Positions 19,359 to 28,822 of a DNA stretch of 64,000 bases are shown one piece after another. Numbering within the stretch: position 1 is the first letter of the stretch; every line of letters begins with the position of its first letter. Below the pieces are notes generated by a model. It ran no database searches. It saw nothing but the letters and a program-made list of their open reading frames with translations, and was not told the DNA's origin. A program made the position numbers and the translations under genes. Source of the stretch: Solirubrobacteraceae bacterium (GTDB lineage: Bacteria > Actinomycetota > Thermoleophilia > Solirubrobacterales > Solirubrobacteraceae); NCBI GenBank assembly GCA_016462625.1, contig JAEMSV010000003.1, positions 62,001 to 126,000 of the forward strand, in the 5' to 3' direction.

Positions 19359-19574
19359 TCAGGGGGCGTTCTCGCGGTCGCGGAGCTCGTCCAGCTCCTC
19401 TTCGAAGCTCTTGATCGCCAGGCCGAGCGGGGCCGGGACGCGGCCATCGATGCGGCGCCGCTCAGCTGCGCGCTTGCGCAGCTCCCGGACGACGAGCTCC
19501 ATGCGACTCGTCCTGCGGGCGCGTCGGTCGGCGGCGAGCCGGTGTCCCAGCGTGACGTCTTGCATGGTCGACAT
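19359..19574 (-). CDS. Small basic helical protein, unknown
   Basis: A possible 71-residue protein rich in Arg and Glu, predicted as two helices (HRLAADRRARRTSRMELVV, then LAIKSFEEELDELRDREN). The amphipathic C-terminal helix looks like real coding sequence, but no family is recognised. The ribosome-binding site is weak (GAGG 13 bases upstream), and a second in-frame ATG lies at 19565. It is on the same strand as the response regulator, 114 bases downstream of it. Confidence 0.45.
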   Translation of the reverse strand: MSTMQDVTLGHRLAADRRARRTSRMELVVRELRKRAAERRRIDGRVPAPLGLAIKSFEEELDELRDRENAP

Positions 19575-19688
19575 GCAGCGAGTCTCGCCTCGTCGGCCTA
19601 CCGTGACATCGGCATTCCGACGGGGCGTGCCAGCGGCGATTCTGCGGATGGGCGTCCGTACTTCACCACGCTCGTCCTGCGGGTGGGC

Positions 19689-20327
19689 TCAGCTCAGGAG
19701 CCCGTGCTCACGCGTGTAGCGAACCAGCTGGGAGCGGCTCGTGCACCCGGTCTTCTGCTGGATGTGGGCGCGATGGGTCTCGACGGTCCGGATGCTGATG
19801 AACAACGCGGCCGCCGCCTCGGCGTTGGTCTCGCCCAACGCGATCCGCTCGAGCACCTCGACCTCTCGGTCAGTCAGTCCGTCGGGTTGCCCGGGCGGCT
19901 CATCGGGCACGGAGGCAAGCTGCGCACCGACGCTGGGATCGACGTACGTGCGCCCCTCGCGAACGGCTTCGATGGCTCGCAGCAGCTCTTCGTGCGCGGC
20001 CTCCTTGAGCACATATCCAGACGCGCCGGCGCGCAGTGCAGCACGGGCGAAAGCCGGGTCGGTCTGCATCGTCAGGACGACCACCCGAGTCGACGGAGAG
20101 CACTCGGGGATCTCCGGCAGCAGGTCCAGGCTGTCCCGGCCGGGCATGTTGAGATCGAGGACGACCACGTCCGGGCGATGTCCGCGCACGTACCGCAGCA
20201 CGTCGTCGCCGTTGCCTGCTTCGGCCACGACCTCGAACGCGCCGTCGCGCTCGAGCAGCAGGCGAAGACCTTCGCGGATCACCGCGTGGTCTTCAGCCAA
20301 CAGGACGCTCGCGCGTGATTCGCTCAT
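19689..20327 (-). CDS. NarL/DevR-type response regulator
   Basis: A 212-residue two-component response regulator. The receiver domain (1-125) has the acidic pocket (AEDH), phospho-acceptor Asp58 in VVVLDLNMPG, and the conserved Lys in YVLKEA. The LuxR-type helix-turn-helix (about 148-212) shows LTDREVEVLERIA and the recognition stretch ISIRTVETHRAHIQQKTG. It is the last gene of a minus-strand set PEP synthase-P-ATPase-regulator, 55 bases after the ATPase. The GAF histidine kinase at 28961 is the obvious partner, mirroring DevR/DevS of the DosR system. Its target genes are probably those around it. Confidence 0.93.
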   Translation of the reverse strand: MSESRASVLLAEDHAVIREGLRLLLERDGAFEVVAEAGNGDDVLRYVRGHRPDVVVLDLNMPGRDSLDLLPEIPECSPSTRVVVLTMQTDPAFARAALRAGASGYVLKEAAHEELLRAIEAVREGRTYVDPSVGAQLASVPDEPPGQPDGLTDREVEVLERIALGETNAEAAAALFISIRTVETHRAHIQQKTGCTSRSQLVRYTREHGLLS

Positions 20328-20382
20328 GCCCGGACCATACGCGCCCGTCCTGGCTCTCGGATCCGGGCTGACTACGGAGGAG

Positions 20383-23025
20383 TCAGCCGGGGAGCCCTGG
20401 CTGCTCGATTCCTCGCCGGTAGAGCCCGTCCGCCGCGAGGACGATCAGGGGGAGGGGCAGGAGGATCGCGAGGTCGGCAAGCGCTGGGGCCGAGGTTTCG
20501 AAGACCGCCTGCAACGGTGACACCCATACGACGGCCGCGGCGAACGCGATCTCGAAGGCGATGCCCCACAGCAGCAGCGGATTGCCGCGCAGACCGACCG
20601 ACAGAAACGACGCGCGCTCCGTCCGGCAGGCCAGCGCGGCCCCGACCTGGCACGCGACGATCGCCAGGAACGTCATGGTCGTCGCGCGCGTGTGCAGCTC
20701 GTCGTCGATGTCGTCACCAGGGGCCCAACCTGCACGCAGCAGGACCCACAGGAACACGGCGATCACGCAGACGGCCGACACCCCGCCGAGCACCAGCCAC
20801 GCGCGGCGCAGCAGCGGCCCGTCGATCACGCGCGCCTCGGGCGAGCGCGGAGCCGCGCTCATGACGCCCGGCTCCGCCCGCTCGCGTCCCAGCGCCAAGG
20901 CGGGCAGCGTCTCGGTTCCCAGATCGATCGCCAGGATCTGCATGACCGTCAGCGGCAGGGGGATGCTTCCGCCCGACAGCGCGAAGAGAAGAAACGGAAT
21001 CACCTCGGCGGGCGCGTGGGCGAAGATGTAGGTGATGAACTTGCGGATGTTCGCGTAGACGCGGCGCCCTTCCTCGACGGCGGCGACGATGCCCTTGAAG
21101 TCGTCGTCGGTGAGCACCATCGTCGCGGCCTCGCGGGCGGCGTCGGTTCCCGATCGTCCCATCGCCACGCCGATGTCGGCGCTGTGCAGCGCCGGGGCGT
21201 CGTTCACTCCGTCGCCGGTCATCGCCACGACGTGACCGTCGTCGCGCAGCGCGTCCGCGATGCGCAGCTTGGCCTCTGGTGAGGCCCGAGCGAACACGAT
21301 CTCGTCCCCGGTGCGCAGCAGCGCATCGAGCTCCTGCTCGGACATCGCATCGAGCTCCCGGCCGGAGACGACCGGCGGATCGCTTCCGCCGATGCCGACC
21401 TGCTGGGCGATCGCGGCGGCGGTCAGCCCATGGTCGCCGGAGACGACGAGGATGCGGATCCCGGCGCGATGGCAGCGCTCCACCGCCTCGCGGACCCCTT
21501 CCCGCGGTGGATCCAGGAGACCGATGAGCCCGGCGAACCGCAGCTCGCTTTCGACGTCGTCGCGGTCGGTGCCGGGCGGACCGGGCAGCTCCCGCGACGC
21601 GAACGCCAGCACCCGCAATCCGGCGGCCGCCATCTCCTCAGCGCGCGCCAGCGCTCCGGCGTGCTCCTCCGGGGACATGCGGCATCGATCGAGCACGGCA
21701 TCCGGTGCGCCCTTGCACAGCGCGGTCAGCCGGCTCCCGGCGCCCTGCTCGATGACCGTCATGCGGCGAAGCCGTGGATCGAAGTGGAACTGCCGCACGC
21801 GCCGCGCGCGCCGCTCAGCCATCGCGACATCTGCGCCCGCCTCCGCCGCGAAGCGCAGGAGCGCGATCTCCGTCGGGTCCCCGGTCGGAGCCTCACCGCT
21901 GAGGTCGGCGTTGTTGGCCCCGGCGGCGATGTCGGCGAGTCGGAGCTCGTCGCGGTCCTCTTCGGGCGACCACGAGCGCACGGCGCGCATCCGGTTCTCG
22001 GTCAGGGTCCCGGTCTTGTCCGTGCAGATGACGGTCGTCGCGCCAAGGGTCTCGACAGCGTTCAGCCGCTTGACCAGGGCGCCCTCGCTGGCGAGGCGCC
22101 GGACACCGGCGGCCAGCGCGAGCGTGATGGTTGGCAGCAGGCCCTCCGGCACGTTCGCGACCAGGAGCGCGCACGCGAGCAAGACGGCATCGTTGACCGG
22201 CAGGCCCGCCAGCAGCCCGATCGGGACGAACGCTGCGCCCGCGCCGATCGCGATCGCTCCGATCAGCCACGCAACCCGGCGGATCTCCAGCTGCAGCGGG
22301 CTCGGCGGCTCCTCGCGACGCTGCGTCAGCGCCGCGATCCTGCCCAGCTGCGTCGCCATCCCCGTCGCGAAGACGACGCCGCGGGCCTCTCCCTGCGTGC
22401 AGGTCGTCCCGCTGAAGATCAGCCCGCGGGCCTCCAGCAGCGGCACTCCTGCGTCTGCGAAGTCGGCCGTCCTGCTCACGGTGATGGACTCGCCGGTCAA
22501 CGTGGAGACGTCGACCTCGAGCGAGCCCTCAAGCAGCCGCATATCCGCGCAGACGCGGTCCCCTTCCTCGACGATCGCGAGATCGCCCGGGACCAGTTCT
22601 GCGGCGTCGATGGTCAGCATCGCGCCGTCGCGGATCACGCGGGCCTGCGGCGGCAGGTACGCAGCCAGCGCGTCGACGGCGCGCTCGGCGTTCAGCTCCT
22701 GCGCGAACGCAAGCCCGGCGTTGAGGATCACCACGACCAGGATCGCCACGGCCAGCGGCGCCAGACCCGCGAGCAGTGCCAGGACACCGGCGCCGAGCAG
22801 CAGGAGCGCGAGCGGGTGCGTGAACTGGCGGAGAAGCTGACCGGGCCACCGTGCCTTGTGGGCGAGGACCAGCTCGTTGCGACCGTGGACGGCCAGCCGG
22901 CGCTCGGCCTCGCGTCGCTCCAAGCCGGCGGGCCCGGTCGCGAGGTGGCGCAGCAGCGGCTCGACGGGCTCCTCGGGGTCGATCCTCTCGGCCGCTGGGT
23001 CCGACGCGACTCCGGCCTTGGACAC
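20383..23025 (-). CDS. P2-type cation-transporting ATPase
   Basis: An 880-residue P-type ATPase with the N-terminal cation-ATPase domain (about 15-85), actuator motif TGES, a helix-4 motif VPEGLLPT near residue 292, [11 protein letters not shown] with the phosphorylated Asp near 336, and [11 protein letters not shown]. The PEGLL rather than PEGLP form is typical of Na/K-type pumps, so the ion is uncertain (Ca, Na, K or Mg). No heavy-metal CPC motif is present. It starts nine bases after the PEP synthase stop and is in the same operon. A P2 ATPase (CtpF) also belongs to the mycobacterial DosR regulon. Confidence 0.92.
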   Translation of the reverse strand: MSKAGVASDPAAERIDPEEPVEPLLRHLATGPAGLERREAERRLAVHGRNELVLAHKARWPGQLLRQFTHPLALLLLGAGVLALLAGLAPLAVAILVVVILNAGLAFAQELNAERAVDALAAYLPPQARVIRDGAMLTIDAAELVPGDLAIVEEGDRVCADMRLLEGSLEVDVSTLTGESITVSRTADFADAGVPLLEARGLIFSGTTCTQGEARGVVFATGMATQLGRIAALTQRREEPPSPLQLEIRRVAWLIGAIAIGAGAAFVPIGLLAGLPVNDAVLLACALLVANVPEGLLPTITLALAAGVRRLASEGALVKRLNAVETLGATTVICTDKTGTLTENRMRAVRSWSPEEDRDELRLADIAAGANNADLSGEAPTGDPTEIALLRFAAEAGADVAMAERRARRVRQFHFDPRLRRMTVIEQGAGSRLTALCKGAPDAVLDRCRMSPEEHAGALARAEEMAAAGLRVLAFASRELPGPPGTDRDDVESELRFAGLIGLLDPPREGVREAVERCHRAGIRILVVSGDHGLTAAAIAQQVGIGGSDPPVVSGRELDAMSEQELDALLRTGDEIVFARASPEAKLRIADALRDDGHVVAMTGDGVNDAPALHSADIGVAMGRSGTDAAREAATMVLTDDDFKGIVAAVEEGRRVYANIRKFITYIFAHAPAEVIPFLLFALSGGSIPLPLTVMQILAIDLGTETLPALALGRERAEPGVMSAAPRSPEARVIDGPLLRRAWLVLGGVSAVCVIAVFLWVLLRAGWAPGDDIDDELHTRATTMTFLAIVACQVGAALACRTERASFLSVGLRGNPLLLWGIAFEIAFAAAVVWVSPLQAVFETSAPALADLAILLPLPLIVLAADGLYRRGIEQPGLPG

Positions 23026-23034
23026 GAACCCGCC

Positions 23035-25320
23035 TCAGCCGCCGGCGGAGACGGCCCTGCGCCCCTCGAGCAGCAGCCGCTGTTCGGCCGTGGCGACCGA
23101 TCGTCGCGTGCGGTCGACGGCGTCGGGGGTGACCGAGATCGCATCGATGCCGGCCCGAACGAGCAGCTCGGCGTACTCGGGGTGCGTCGACGGAGCCTGA
23201 CCGCAGATCGAGGTCTTCAACCCGGCCGCGCGTGCGCGGGGGATCAGCTGGCTCAGGTAGTCGAGGACGGCGGGGTCGCGCTCGTCGAAGACCTCGGACA
23301 GCGCCTCGGAGTCACGGTCGGCGCCGAGCAGCAGCTGGGTGAGGTCGTTCGAGCCGATGGAGATCCCGGCGATCCCGAGGGCGGCGTAGCGCTCGAGGTT
23401 GAACAGGACCGACGGGACCTCGGCCATCACCCACAGCTCGAAGCCGCGCCGCCGCGACAGCCCCGATTCGGAGATGAGCGCGATGCAGGACTCGAGCTCG
23501 CGGGTCGTCCGGACGAACGGGAGCATGACGTGGACGTTCTCGAACCCCGCGTCCCACACGCGCGTGAGCGCGTCGAGCTCGAGACGGAAGGTGTCCGGGT
23601 CGCGCGTGTAACGCAGCGCCCCGCGCAGCCCGATCATCGGATTCGCCTCGACGGGTTCGAATCGCTCGCCGCCGCGAAGGCCACGGAACTCGTTGGTGCG
23701 GAAGTCGATGGTGCGATAGGTGACCGGCCGCGGGGCGAGCGCGGCGGCGAAGCGCTGGATCCCCTCCGCCATGCGCTCGACGACCTCGTCGCCGCGGCCC
23801 TCCTCCATCAACGCGCGCGGGTGCGCGCCGTCGAGGGCTTCGAGCAGCATCAGCTCGGCGCGCAGGAGCCCGACCCCGTCGACCGAGAGGGCTTCGAGGC
23901 GATCCAGCTGCGATGGCTCGGAGAGGTTCGCCAGGATTCGGGTGCCGGTGATGGGCGGCGCCGTGGCCGCCGGCACGCGGGGCGCCGGTTCGCGGGCAGG
24001 CGCCGCACTGCCGGGGCGGACGGTCCCGCGCCCGGCGTCGACCGTCACGATCTGGCCCTCGCGGAGCCGGCGCGTGGCGTCGCCGGTGCCGACCACGCAT
24101 GGGACGCCCAGTTCGCGCGAGACGATCGCTGCGTGGCAGGTCATGCCGCCTGCGTCGGTCACGATCGCCGCTGCGCGGCGCATCAGGGGCACCCAATCGG
24201 GCGCCGTCATCGGAGCCACGAGCACGTCGCCATCCTGCAGGCGCTCGCCGTCGTGCACGTCGGAGACGAGGCGGACCGGGCCGGACGCGACCCCCGGCGC
24301 CGTGCCGAGTCCGCGCGTCAGCGGCTCACTGTCCTCGACGGACGGCGAGGCGGAGCGAGTCACGGGCCGGGCCTGAAGCAGCCAGAGGCGGCCGTCCGCG
24401 TCGAACGCCCACTCGGTGTCCTGCGCTGCGCCGTAGTGGCGCTCGACTGCGACCCCGAGCTCGGCGACCCGGCGGACCTCATCGTCGTCGAGGGTGCTCT
24501 GGGCCGCAGCTTCCCCGGACGGCGATTCCCACGCGGTCCCGCCGCCTGACCGGGCACGGATGACGAGGTCCTTGTGGTGCATCTCGCGCGCGAGAACGGT
24601 CAGGTCGGCCTTGCGCACCACGTACCGGTCAGGGGTCACCTGGCCGGAGACCACGGCTTCTCCGAGGCCGAACGACCCCTCGATGACGAGCCGATCGTCC
24701 TGGCCGGTGGCCGGGTCGATCGTGAACATCACGCCCGCGCGCGTCGAATCGATCTGTCGCTGCACGACGACGGCGATGTCCACCTCGGCCTGTCCGAGAC
24801 TGCGGCCGGCGCGGTAGTAGATCGAGCGCGCACCGAAGGCCGAGGCCCAGCAGCGCCGGACCGCCGAGACTGCCGCGTCGACGCCGGAGACGTTCAGGAA
24901 GGTCTCGTTCATGCCCGCGAACGAGGCGTCTTCGGTGTCCTCGCCCGTGGCGGAGGAGCGCACCGCCACCGCTCCGCCCTCGGCGAGTGCCGCGACCCGC
25001 TCGCGGATCGTCTGCTCGAGATCTGCGGGAACCGGGGTGGCGAGCACGAGCGCCCGTGCTCGCTCGGAGGCGGCGGCGAGGCCGGCCGTGTCGTCGACGT
25101 CGATCGAGGCCAAGAGGGCCGACAGACGGTCGCGCAGGCCCGACGCGTCGCAGAACGCCGCGTATGCAGGCGCGCCGATGACGATCGCCTCGGGAACGGG
25201 GAACCCGGCGGCGATGAGCTCGCCCAGGTTCGCTCCCTTGCCTCCCGCGAACGCGAGATCCTCGCGGCGGAGGTCCGCGGCGTCGCGGATGGCGTGCGCT
25301 GTGGTCATCGACGCTGACAT
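23035..25320 (-). CDS. ppsA: Phosphoenolpyruvate synthase
   Basis: A 761-residue pyruvate, water dikinase converting pyruvate and ATP to PEP, AMP and phosphate. The N-terminal ATP-grasp domain has GGKGANLGEL and VRSSATGEDT. The central swivelling domain has the phospho-histidine in GGMTCHAAIVSRELG near residue 395. The C-terminal PEP/pyruvate barrel contains SIGSNDLTQL and the catalytic Cys in ICGQAPS near 704. Length is close to the usual 790. I start at ATG 25320; ATG 25308 is an alternative, and neither has a good ribosome-binding site, so a leaderless message is possible. It heads an operon with the P2 ATPase and NarL-type regulator. Confidence 0.95.
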   Translation of the reverse strand: MSASMTTAHAIRDAADLRREDLAFAGGKGANLGELIAAGFPVPEAIVIGAPAYAAFCDASGLRDRLSALLASIDVDDTAGLAAASERARALVLATPVPADLEQTIRERVAALAEGGAVAVRSSATGEDTEDASFAGMNETFLNVSGVDAAVSAVRRCWASAFGARSIYYRAGRSLGQAEVDIAVVVQRQIDSTRAGVMFTIDPATGQDDRLVIEGSFGLGEAVVSGQVTPDRYVVRKADLTVLAREMHHKDLVIRARSGGGTAWESPSGEAAAQSTLDDDEVRRVAELGVAVERHYGAAQDTEWAFDADGRLWLLQARPVTRSASPSVEDSEPLTRGLGTAPGVASGPVRLVSDVHDGERLQDGDVLVAPMTAPDWVPLMRRAAAIVTDAGGMTCHAAIVSRELGVPCVVGTGDATRRLREGQIVTVDAGRGTVRPGSAAPAREPAPRVPAATAPPITGTRILANLSEPSQLDRLEALSVDGVGLLRAELMLLEALDGAHPRALMEEGRGDEVVERMAEGIQRFAAALAPRPVTYRTIDFRTNEFRGLRGGERFEPVEANPMIGLRGALRYTRDPDTFRLELDALTRVWDAGFENVHVMLPFVRTTRELESCIALISESGLSRRRGFELWVMAEVPSVLFNLERYAALGIAGISIGSNDLTQLLLGADRDSEALSEVFDERDPAVLDYLSQLIPRARAAGLKTSICGQAPSTHPEYAELLVRAGIDAISVTPDAVDRTRRSVATAEQRLLLEGRRAVSAGG

Positions 25321-25361
25321 CAGGGATTGACCGTACGCCCCGGTCGGGCGCTGAGCATCCG

Positions 25362-25376
25362 TGTCCATTGCGGACA
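25362..25376. promoter_or_regulatory. Inverted repeat TGTCCATTGCGGACA
   Basis: Perfect 5-bp arms with a 5-bp centre, 42 bp upstream of the ppsA start. It runs directly into ATCGATCCGC (25376-25385), a decamer shared with the divergent Usp promoter region at 18347. It is a possible operator for the island's response regulator. Confidence 0.35.
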
Positions 25377-25421
25377 TCGATCCGCTCGCTCCCGCACGGC
25401 ATCCGGTGTTCCTGCCGATCC

Positions 25422-25449
25422 CTGACGCGGCGGATCGGTCTAGCGTCAG
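25422..25449. promoter_or_regulatory. Inverted repeat CTGACGC-N14-GCGTCAG
   Basis: Two perfect 7-bp arms 14 bases apart, located 40 bp upstream of the alcohol dehydrogenase start at 25489. The spacing of the arm centres is two helical turns, as for a dimeric regulator. The site would cover the promoter of the +strand ADH-DUF1918 pair. Confidence 0.4.
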
Positions 25450-25488
25450 CGTGGCCGCAGCGATGCCGATGACGACCGAGGAGGAACG

Positions 25489-26535
25489 ATGCGCGCGTAC
25501 CAGCTCACCGCGTGGGAACACCCCGCGGAACTGCGCGAGGTCGCAGTTCCCGAGCCCGGACCCGGTGAGGTGCTGCTGAAGGTCGGCGGCGCCGGGGCCT
25601 GCCACTCCGACCTGCACCTGATGGAGTGGCCAGAGGGCCTGCTGCCCTTCGAGCTGCCGTTCACCCTGGGCCACGAGAACGCCGGGTGGGTCGATGCGGT
25701 CGGCGCCGGCGTCACCGGCGTCGAGATCGGAGAGCCCGTCGCGGTCTACGGGCCGTGGGGCTGCGGCCGCTGCAAGCCGTGCCGCGAGTCGAAGGAGAAC
25801 TACTGCGAGCACCAGGCAGAGATCGGCGCGTTCGGCGGAGGTCTCGGGCTCAACGGCGGCATGGCCGAGTACATGCTGGTCCCGTCGCCCCGGCTCCTGC
25901 TGCCGCTCGGTGATCTCGACCCGCGTGAGGCCGCGCCGCTCAGCGATGCGGCCCTTACTCCGTACCACGCGATCAAGCGGTCGCTGGGCCGTCTCGGGCC
26001 GGGCTCGAGTGCCGTCGTGGTCGGCGTGGGCGGGCTCGGGCACATGGCCGTGCAGATCCTCCGGGCGATGACGCCCGCGCGCATCATCGCCGTCGATACG
26101 AGTGAGCTGCACCTGCGCGTCGCTCAGGACGCGGGGGCCGATCAGGCGGTTCTCGCGGGCCCGGAGGCGGCCGACGAGGTGCGTGCGCACACCCGACGGG
26201 GTCTGGGCGCGCAGCTCGTACTCGACGTGGTGGGGAGCGACGACACGATCGCCCTGGCCGCCGCGACCGTCGCGGTCGAGGGGCATCTCTCCGTGATCGG
26301 GCTCGCCGGCGGCACGCTGCCGTGGACCGCGATGGGACTGCTCCCGTGGGAGGTCAGCGTCACGTCGACGTACTGGGGCTCTGCCGCGGAGCTCACCGAG
26401 GTCCTGGAGCTCGCGCGGACGGGGCAGATCCGCGCGCACGTCCAGCGCTTCGGACTCGAGGAGGCGCCGGAGGCGTACACCGCGATGCGCGAAGGGCGGC
26501 TCGACGGCCGTGCCGTCGTGTGCCCGAACGGGTGA
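25489..26535 (+). CDS. NAD(P)-dependent zinc alcohol dehydrogenase
   Basis: A 348-residue medium-chain dehydrogenase, distinct from the AdhP-type enzyme at 14185. Catalytic zinc ligands are Cys38 and His62 (GHENAG); the third position is Asp in PLSDAALT rather than Cys, as in several alcohol dehydrogenases of this subgroup. Structural zinc cysteines are at 92, 95, 98 and 106, and GVGGLG forms the cofactor turn. AGGAGGAA precedes ATG 25489. It diverges from ppsA and is followed after five bases by a DUF1918 gene. It may regenerate NAD under oxygen limitation; the substrate is unknown. Confidence 0.92.
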   Translation: MRAYQLTAWEHPAELREVAVPEPGPGEVLLKVGGAGACHSDLHLMEWPEGLLPFELPFTLGHENAGWVDAVGAGVTGVEIGEPVAVYGPWGCGRCKPCRESKENYCEHQAEIGAFGGGLGLNGGMAEYMLVPSPRLLLPLGDLDPREAAPLSDAALTPYHAIKRSLGRLGPGSSAVVVGVGGLGHMAVQILRAMTPARIIAVDTSELHLRVAQDAGADQAVLAGPEAADEVRAHTRRGLGAQLVLDVVGSDDTIALAAATVAVEGHLSVIGLAGGTLPWTAMGLLPWEVSVTSTYWGSAAELTEVLELARTGQIRAHVQRFGLEEAPEAYTAMREGRLDGRAVVCPNG

Positions 26536-26540
26536 ATGAG

Positions 26541-26756
26541 ATGTCCGACGATCTCGCACACGTCCGTGAAGCCGCAGTGGGCGACTGGCTCGAAGAGCCG
26601 ACCGTCGAGGGGGGACATCGCCGAGGCCTCGTCGTCGCGGTGCTCGGCCGGCCAGGGCACCGGCATTACCTCATGCGCTGGGACGAGGAGCACGAGTCCG
26701 TGCACTTCCCGAGCTCGAGAGCGCGCGTGATCGCGGCCGACGACCACGACCGCTGA
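26541..26756 (+). CDS. DUF1918 protein
   Basis: A 71-residue protein with the small beta-barrel pattern of DUF1918: VGDWL near the start, HRRGLVVAVLG, YLMRWDEEHESVHFPSSRARVI at the end. The family is common in actinobacteria, often near stress genes, and its function is unknown. ATG 26541 lies five bases after the ADH stop, so the two are cotranscribed. It converges on a TetR gene 60 bases away; that gap contains only a short CAGGGG/CCCCTG repeat with too small a loop to call a terminator. Confidence 0.82.
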   Translation: MSDDLAHVREAAVGDWLEEPTVEGGHRRGLVVAVLGRPGHRHYLMRWDEEHESVHFPSSRARVIAADDHDR

Positions 26757-26816
26757 TGGGCCACGGCGAGCTCAGCAGGGGTGCCCCTGTGACGCCGTCG
26801 ACCACATCGCTCCGGG

Positions 26817-27473
26817 CTAGGACGCCGCCAGCCGCTCGGCGCCCGGCATGATCGTGTCCACGATGAGATCGTGGGCCTGCTGTCGGGTGATCCGGCCGTA
26901 CTGCAGCCACTGCACGACGACCGCCTCGCCGAAGCCCACCCATCCACGGACCAACGCGAGGGTCTCGGCCGCGAGCCGGTCGACGGGGCCGACGCCGAGC
27001 ACCGCCACGAGGCGCCGCGCCGTTTCCTCGCGGGCCTCCTCGATGATCGTGGCGATCTCGCCGTCGCCCATGCTCGTCGCCGCGCGTAGGGACATCTCCC
27101 ACACCTCGCGGTCGCGCTCGAGGAGATCGAGCCACGTGTCGAGGCTCTCGAGCAGCCGCGCGCGGGGCGTGGCGCCCTGGACGTACTCGGGGACGGGAAA
27201 GGACTCGACGCTCGTGACCTCGCGGACGACTTCGAGATACAGGCCGCGCTTCGTCCCGAAGTAGTGATTGATCAGTCCCCGCGCCACGCCGGCCGCCTCG
27301 GCGACGACGTCGAGGGACACATCCTCGTAGGGCCGCTGGCGGAAGATGCCCGCCGCGGCGTGGAGGATCTCCCGACGCCGCGCCTCGGTCGTCATGCGCC
27401 TGGCGCGCGGGCGGCTGACGGTGGGGTTGGGCTTGGAGGCGGCCACGAGCCGGCCCGACGATAGCCCCATCAT
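26817..27473 (-). CDS. TetR-family regulator paired with P450
   Basis: A 218-residue TetR repressor. The helix-turn-helix lies around residues 30-75 (REILHAAAGIFRQRPYEDV, then GVARGLINHYFGTKRGLY); the rest is the helical ligand domain. The gene follows the P450 stop by 19 bases on the same strand, so it probably autoregulates by binding the palindrome at 28823-28841 ahead of the P450. The start is uncertain: ATG 27473 and 27470 give the longest forms, while ATG 27395 would begin at MTTEARRREIL, a more typical TetR N-terminus. None has a convincing ribosome-binding site. Confidence 0.9.
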   Translation of the reverse strand: MMGLSSGRLVAASKPNPTVSRPRARRMTTEARRREILHAAAGIFRQRPYEDVSLDVVAEAAGVARGLINHYFGTKRGLYLEVVREVTSVESFPVPEYVQGATPRARLLESLDTWLDLLERDREVWEMSLRAATSMGDGEIATIIEEAREETARRLVAVLGVGPVDRLAAETLALVRGWVGFGEAVVVQWLQYGRITRQQAHDLIVDTIMPGAERLAAS

Positions 27474-27492
27474 TGATCGCCGGGATCAGCGG

Positions 27493-28722
27493 TCACGGGC
27501 GCAGACGGACGGGCAGGGTACGCGGCTGGTTGAGGAATATCGAGCGCACGGCCTCGGGCTCACGCAGCAGTTCCATGTTCGGGAACCGGCGCAGGGTCTC
27601 CTCGAACATGACCGCGAGCTCCAGGCGTGCGAGGGCCGTCCCGAGACAGAAGTGCCGGCCGCCGGCGCCGAACGCCTGGTGCTCGGGATTGCGCTCGACG
27701 TCGAGCTGATGCGGGCACGTGTACACCGCCTCGTCGCGGTTGCCCGACGGGTACCAGAGGAGGACCTTTTCGTCCTCCCGGATGAGCTGTCCTCCGAGCT
27801 CGACGTCGCGGGTCGCCGTCCGGCGGAAGTGCGCGAACGCGGGATACATGCGCAGGAACTCCTCGACGGCGGCGGGGATCCGCGAGGGATCGTCGATGAG
27901 CTTCTGCATCTGAGGGCGGTCACGCAACAGCGCAAGCATGCCGTTGGAGTAGGTGGCCTTCGTGCTGTCGTTGCCCGCGGCGACGAGCAGCCCGAAGCCG
28001 AAGGCGATCTCGTAATCCTCGAGGCGCTGGCCGTCGACCTCGGCGTGCACGAGGAGGCTCGTGAGGTCCCCGGTCGGGTGCTCGCGTCGCTCGGCGGCGA
28101 GCGCGAGCGCTCGCTGCAGCACCTCGCCGATGACCTCCTGCGCCGTCTCCGCGCCCTGGGGCTGCAGCTCCTCGTCGCCGAAGCCCAGGCCCTGGTTCGC
28201 AAGCTGCGCCCAGGCGGCGTCGTCGGACTCGGGCGTGCCGAGGAAGCCGCCGATGACGCGCCCGACGATGGGCTGGGCGACGTCTTCGATGAGCTCGATC
28301 TCGTCACGGTCCATCACCTGATCGAGCACACGCGTGGCGATCGCTCGGATCTCGGGCTCGTGCTCTGCGATCCGCTTCGGGGTGAACCCCCGCTGGAACA
28401 GCGCCTTGATCCGGTCGTGCCGGGGCGGGTCCATCCCGATGAACATGGCGTTCTGGACCTCGACCGGCGTGTAGTGGTCCACCGCGAGGATGCCGCTTCG
28501 CTCGGAGGAGAAGGTCTCCCAGTCGCGGCTGACCTCGTGGATGAGGTCCGCGGTCGTGACTGACCAGAATCCCGACTCTCCGGGCCATGTCGCCATGGGG
28601 CTCCAGTGGACCGGTGCCTCGGCGCGCAGGCGGTCGAAGAGCGCATGGGGCGGGCCGTCGCGCCAGTGCCGCATGTCCCCGAGGTCGATCGTCTCGATCG
28701 GCTGCTCCGTGGTGGTGGTCAT
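27493..28722 (-). CDS. Cytochrome P450
   Basis: A 409-residue soluble bacterial P450 with no membrane helix. It has the oxygen-activation helix AAGNDSTK, the ExxR motif in EEFLRMYP with downstream R, and the haem-thiolate motif FGAGGRHFCLG with the ligand Cys. The overall look resembles CYP125/142-like or hydroxylating P450s of actinobacteria, but the substrate cannot be assigned. GGAGGG precedes ATG 28722 at good spacing. The gene is followed by its TetR regulator. A redox partner (ferredoxin, reductase) is absent from the window. Confidence 0.94.
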   Translation of the reverse strand: MTTTTEQPIETIDLGDMRHWRDGPPHALFDRLRAEAPVHWSPMATWPGESGFWSVTTADLIHEVSRDWETFSSERSGILAVDHYTPVEVQNAMFIGMDPPRHDRIKALFQRGFTPKRIAEHEPEIRAIATRVLDQVMDRDEIELIEDVAQPIVGRVIGGFLGTPESDDAAWAQLANQGLGFGDEELQPQGAETAQEVIGEVLQRALALAAERREHPTGDLTSLLVHAEVDGQRLEDYEIAFGFGLLVAAGNDSTKATYSNGMLALLRDRPQMQKLIDDPSRIPAAVEEFLRMYPAFAHFRRTATRDVELGGQLIREDEKVLLWYPSGNRDEAVYTCPHQLDVERNPEHQAFGAGGRHFCLGTALARLELAVMFEETLRRFPNMELLREPEAVRSIFLNQPRTLPVRLRP

Positions 28723-28822
28723 ACGTCGTCCCTCCTCGTGGTCGCGGCCCGAAACGCCGCCGCTCGTTCTGGCAGGTGCGGTCGAGCGGGTGCGTCACGT
28801 ACGTTGGCTGACCGTGTGTCTA

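Noticed and set aside
21430..24549. Plus-strand open frame of over 1000 codons across P2 ATPase and PEP synthase
   Set aside because: High GC keeps antisense frames open; its composition is Arg/Gly/Asp-rich without domains, while both minus-strand genes have full motif sets.
25321..26559. Continuous minus-strand open frame extending PEP synthase far upstream
   Set aside because: It runs antisense through the ADH gene; its translation is low-complexity Arg/Gly, and PEP synthase homology begins only at 25320.
26771..26795. CAGGGG/CCCCTG repeat as terminator between DUF1918 and TetR genes
   Set aside because: The arms are separated by only two bases, so the real stem is about five pairs with no T-run.
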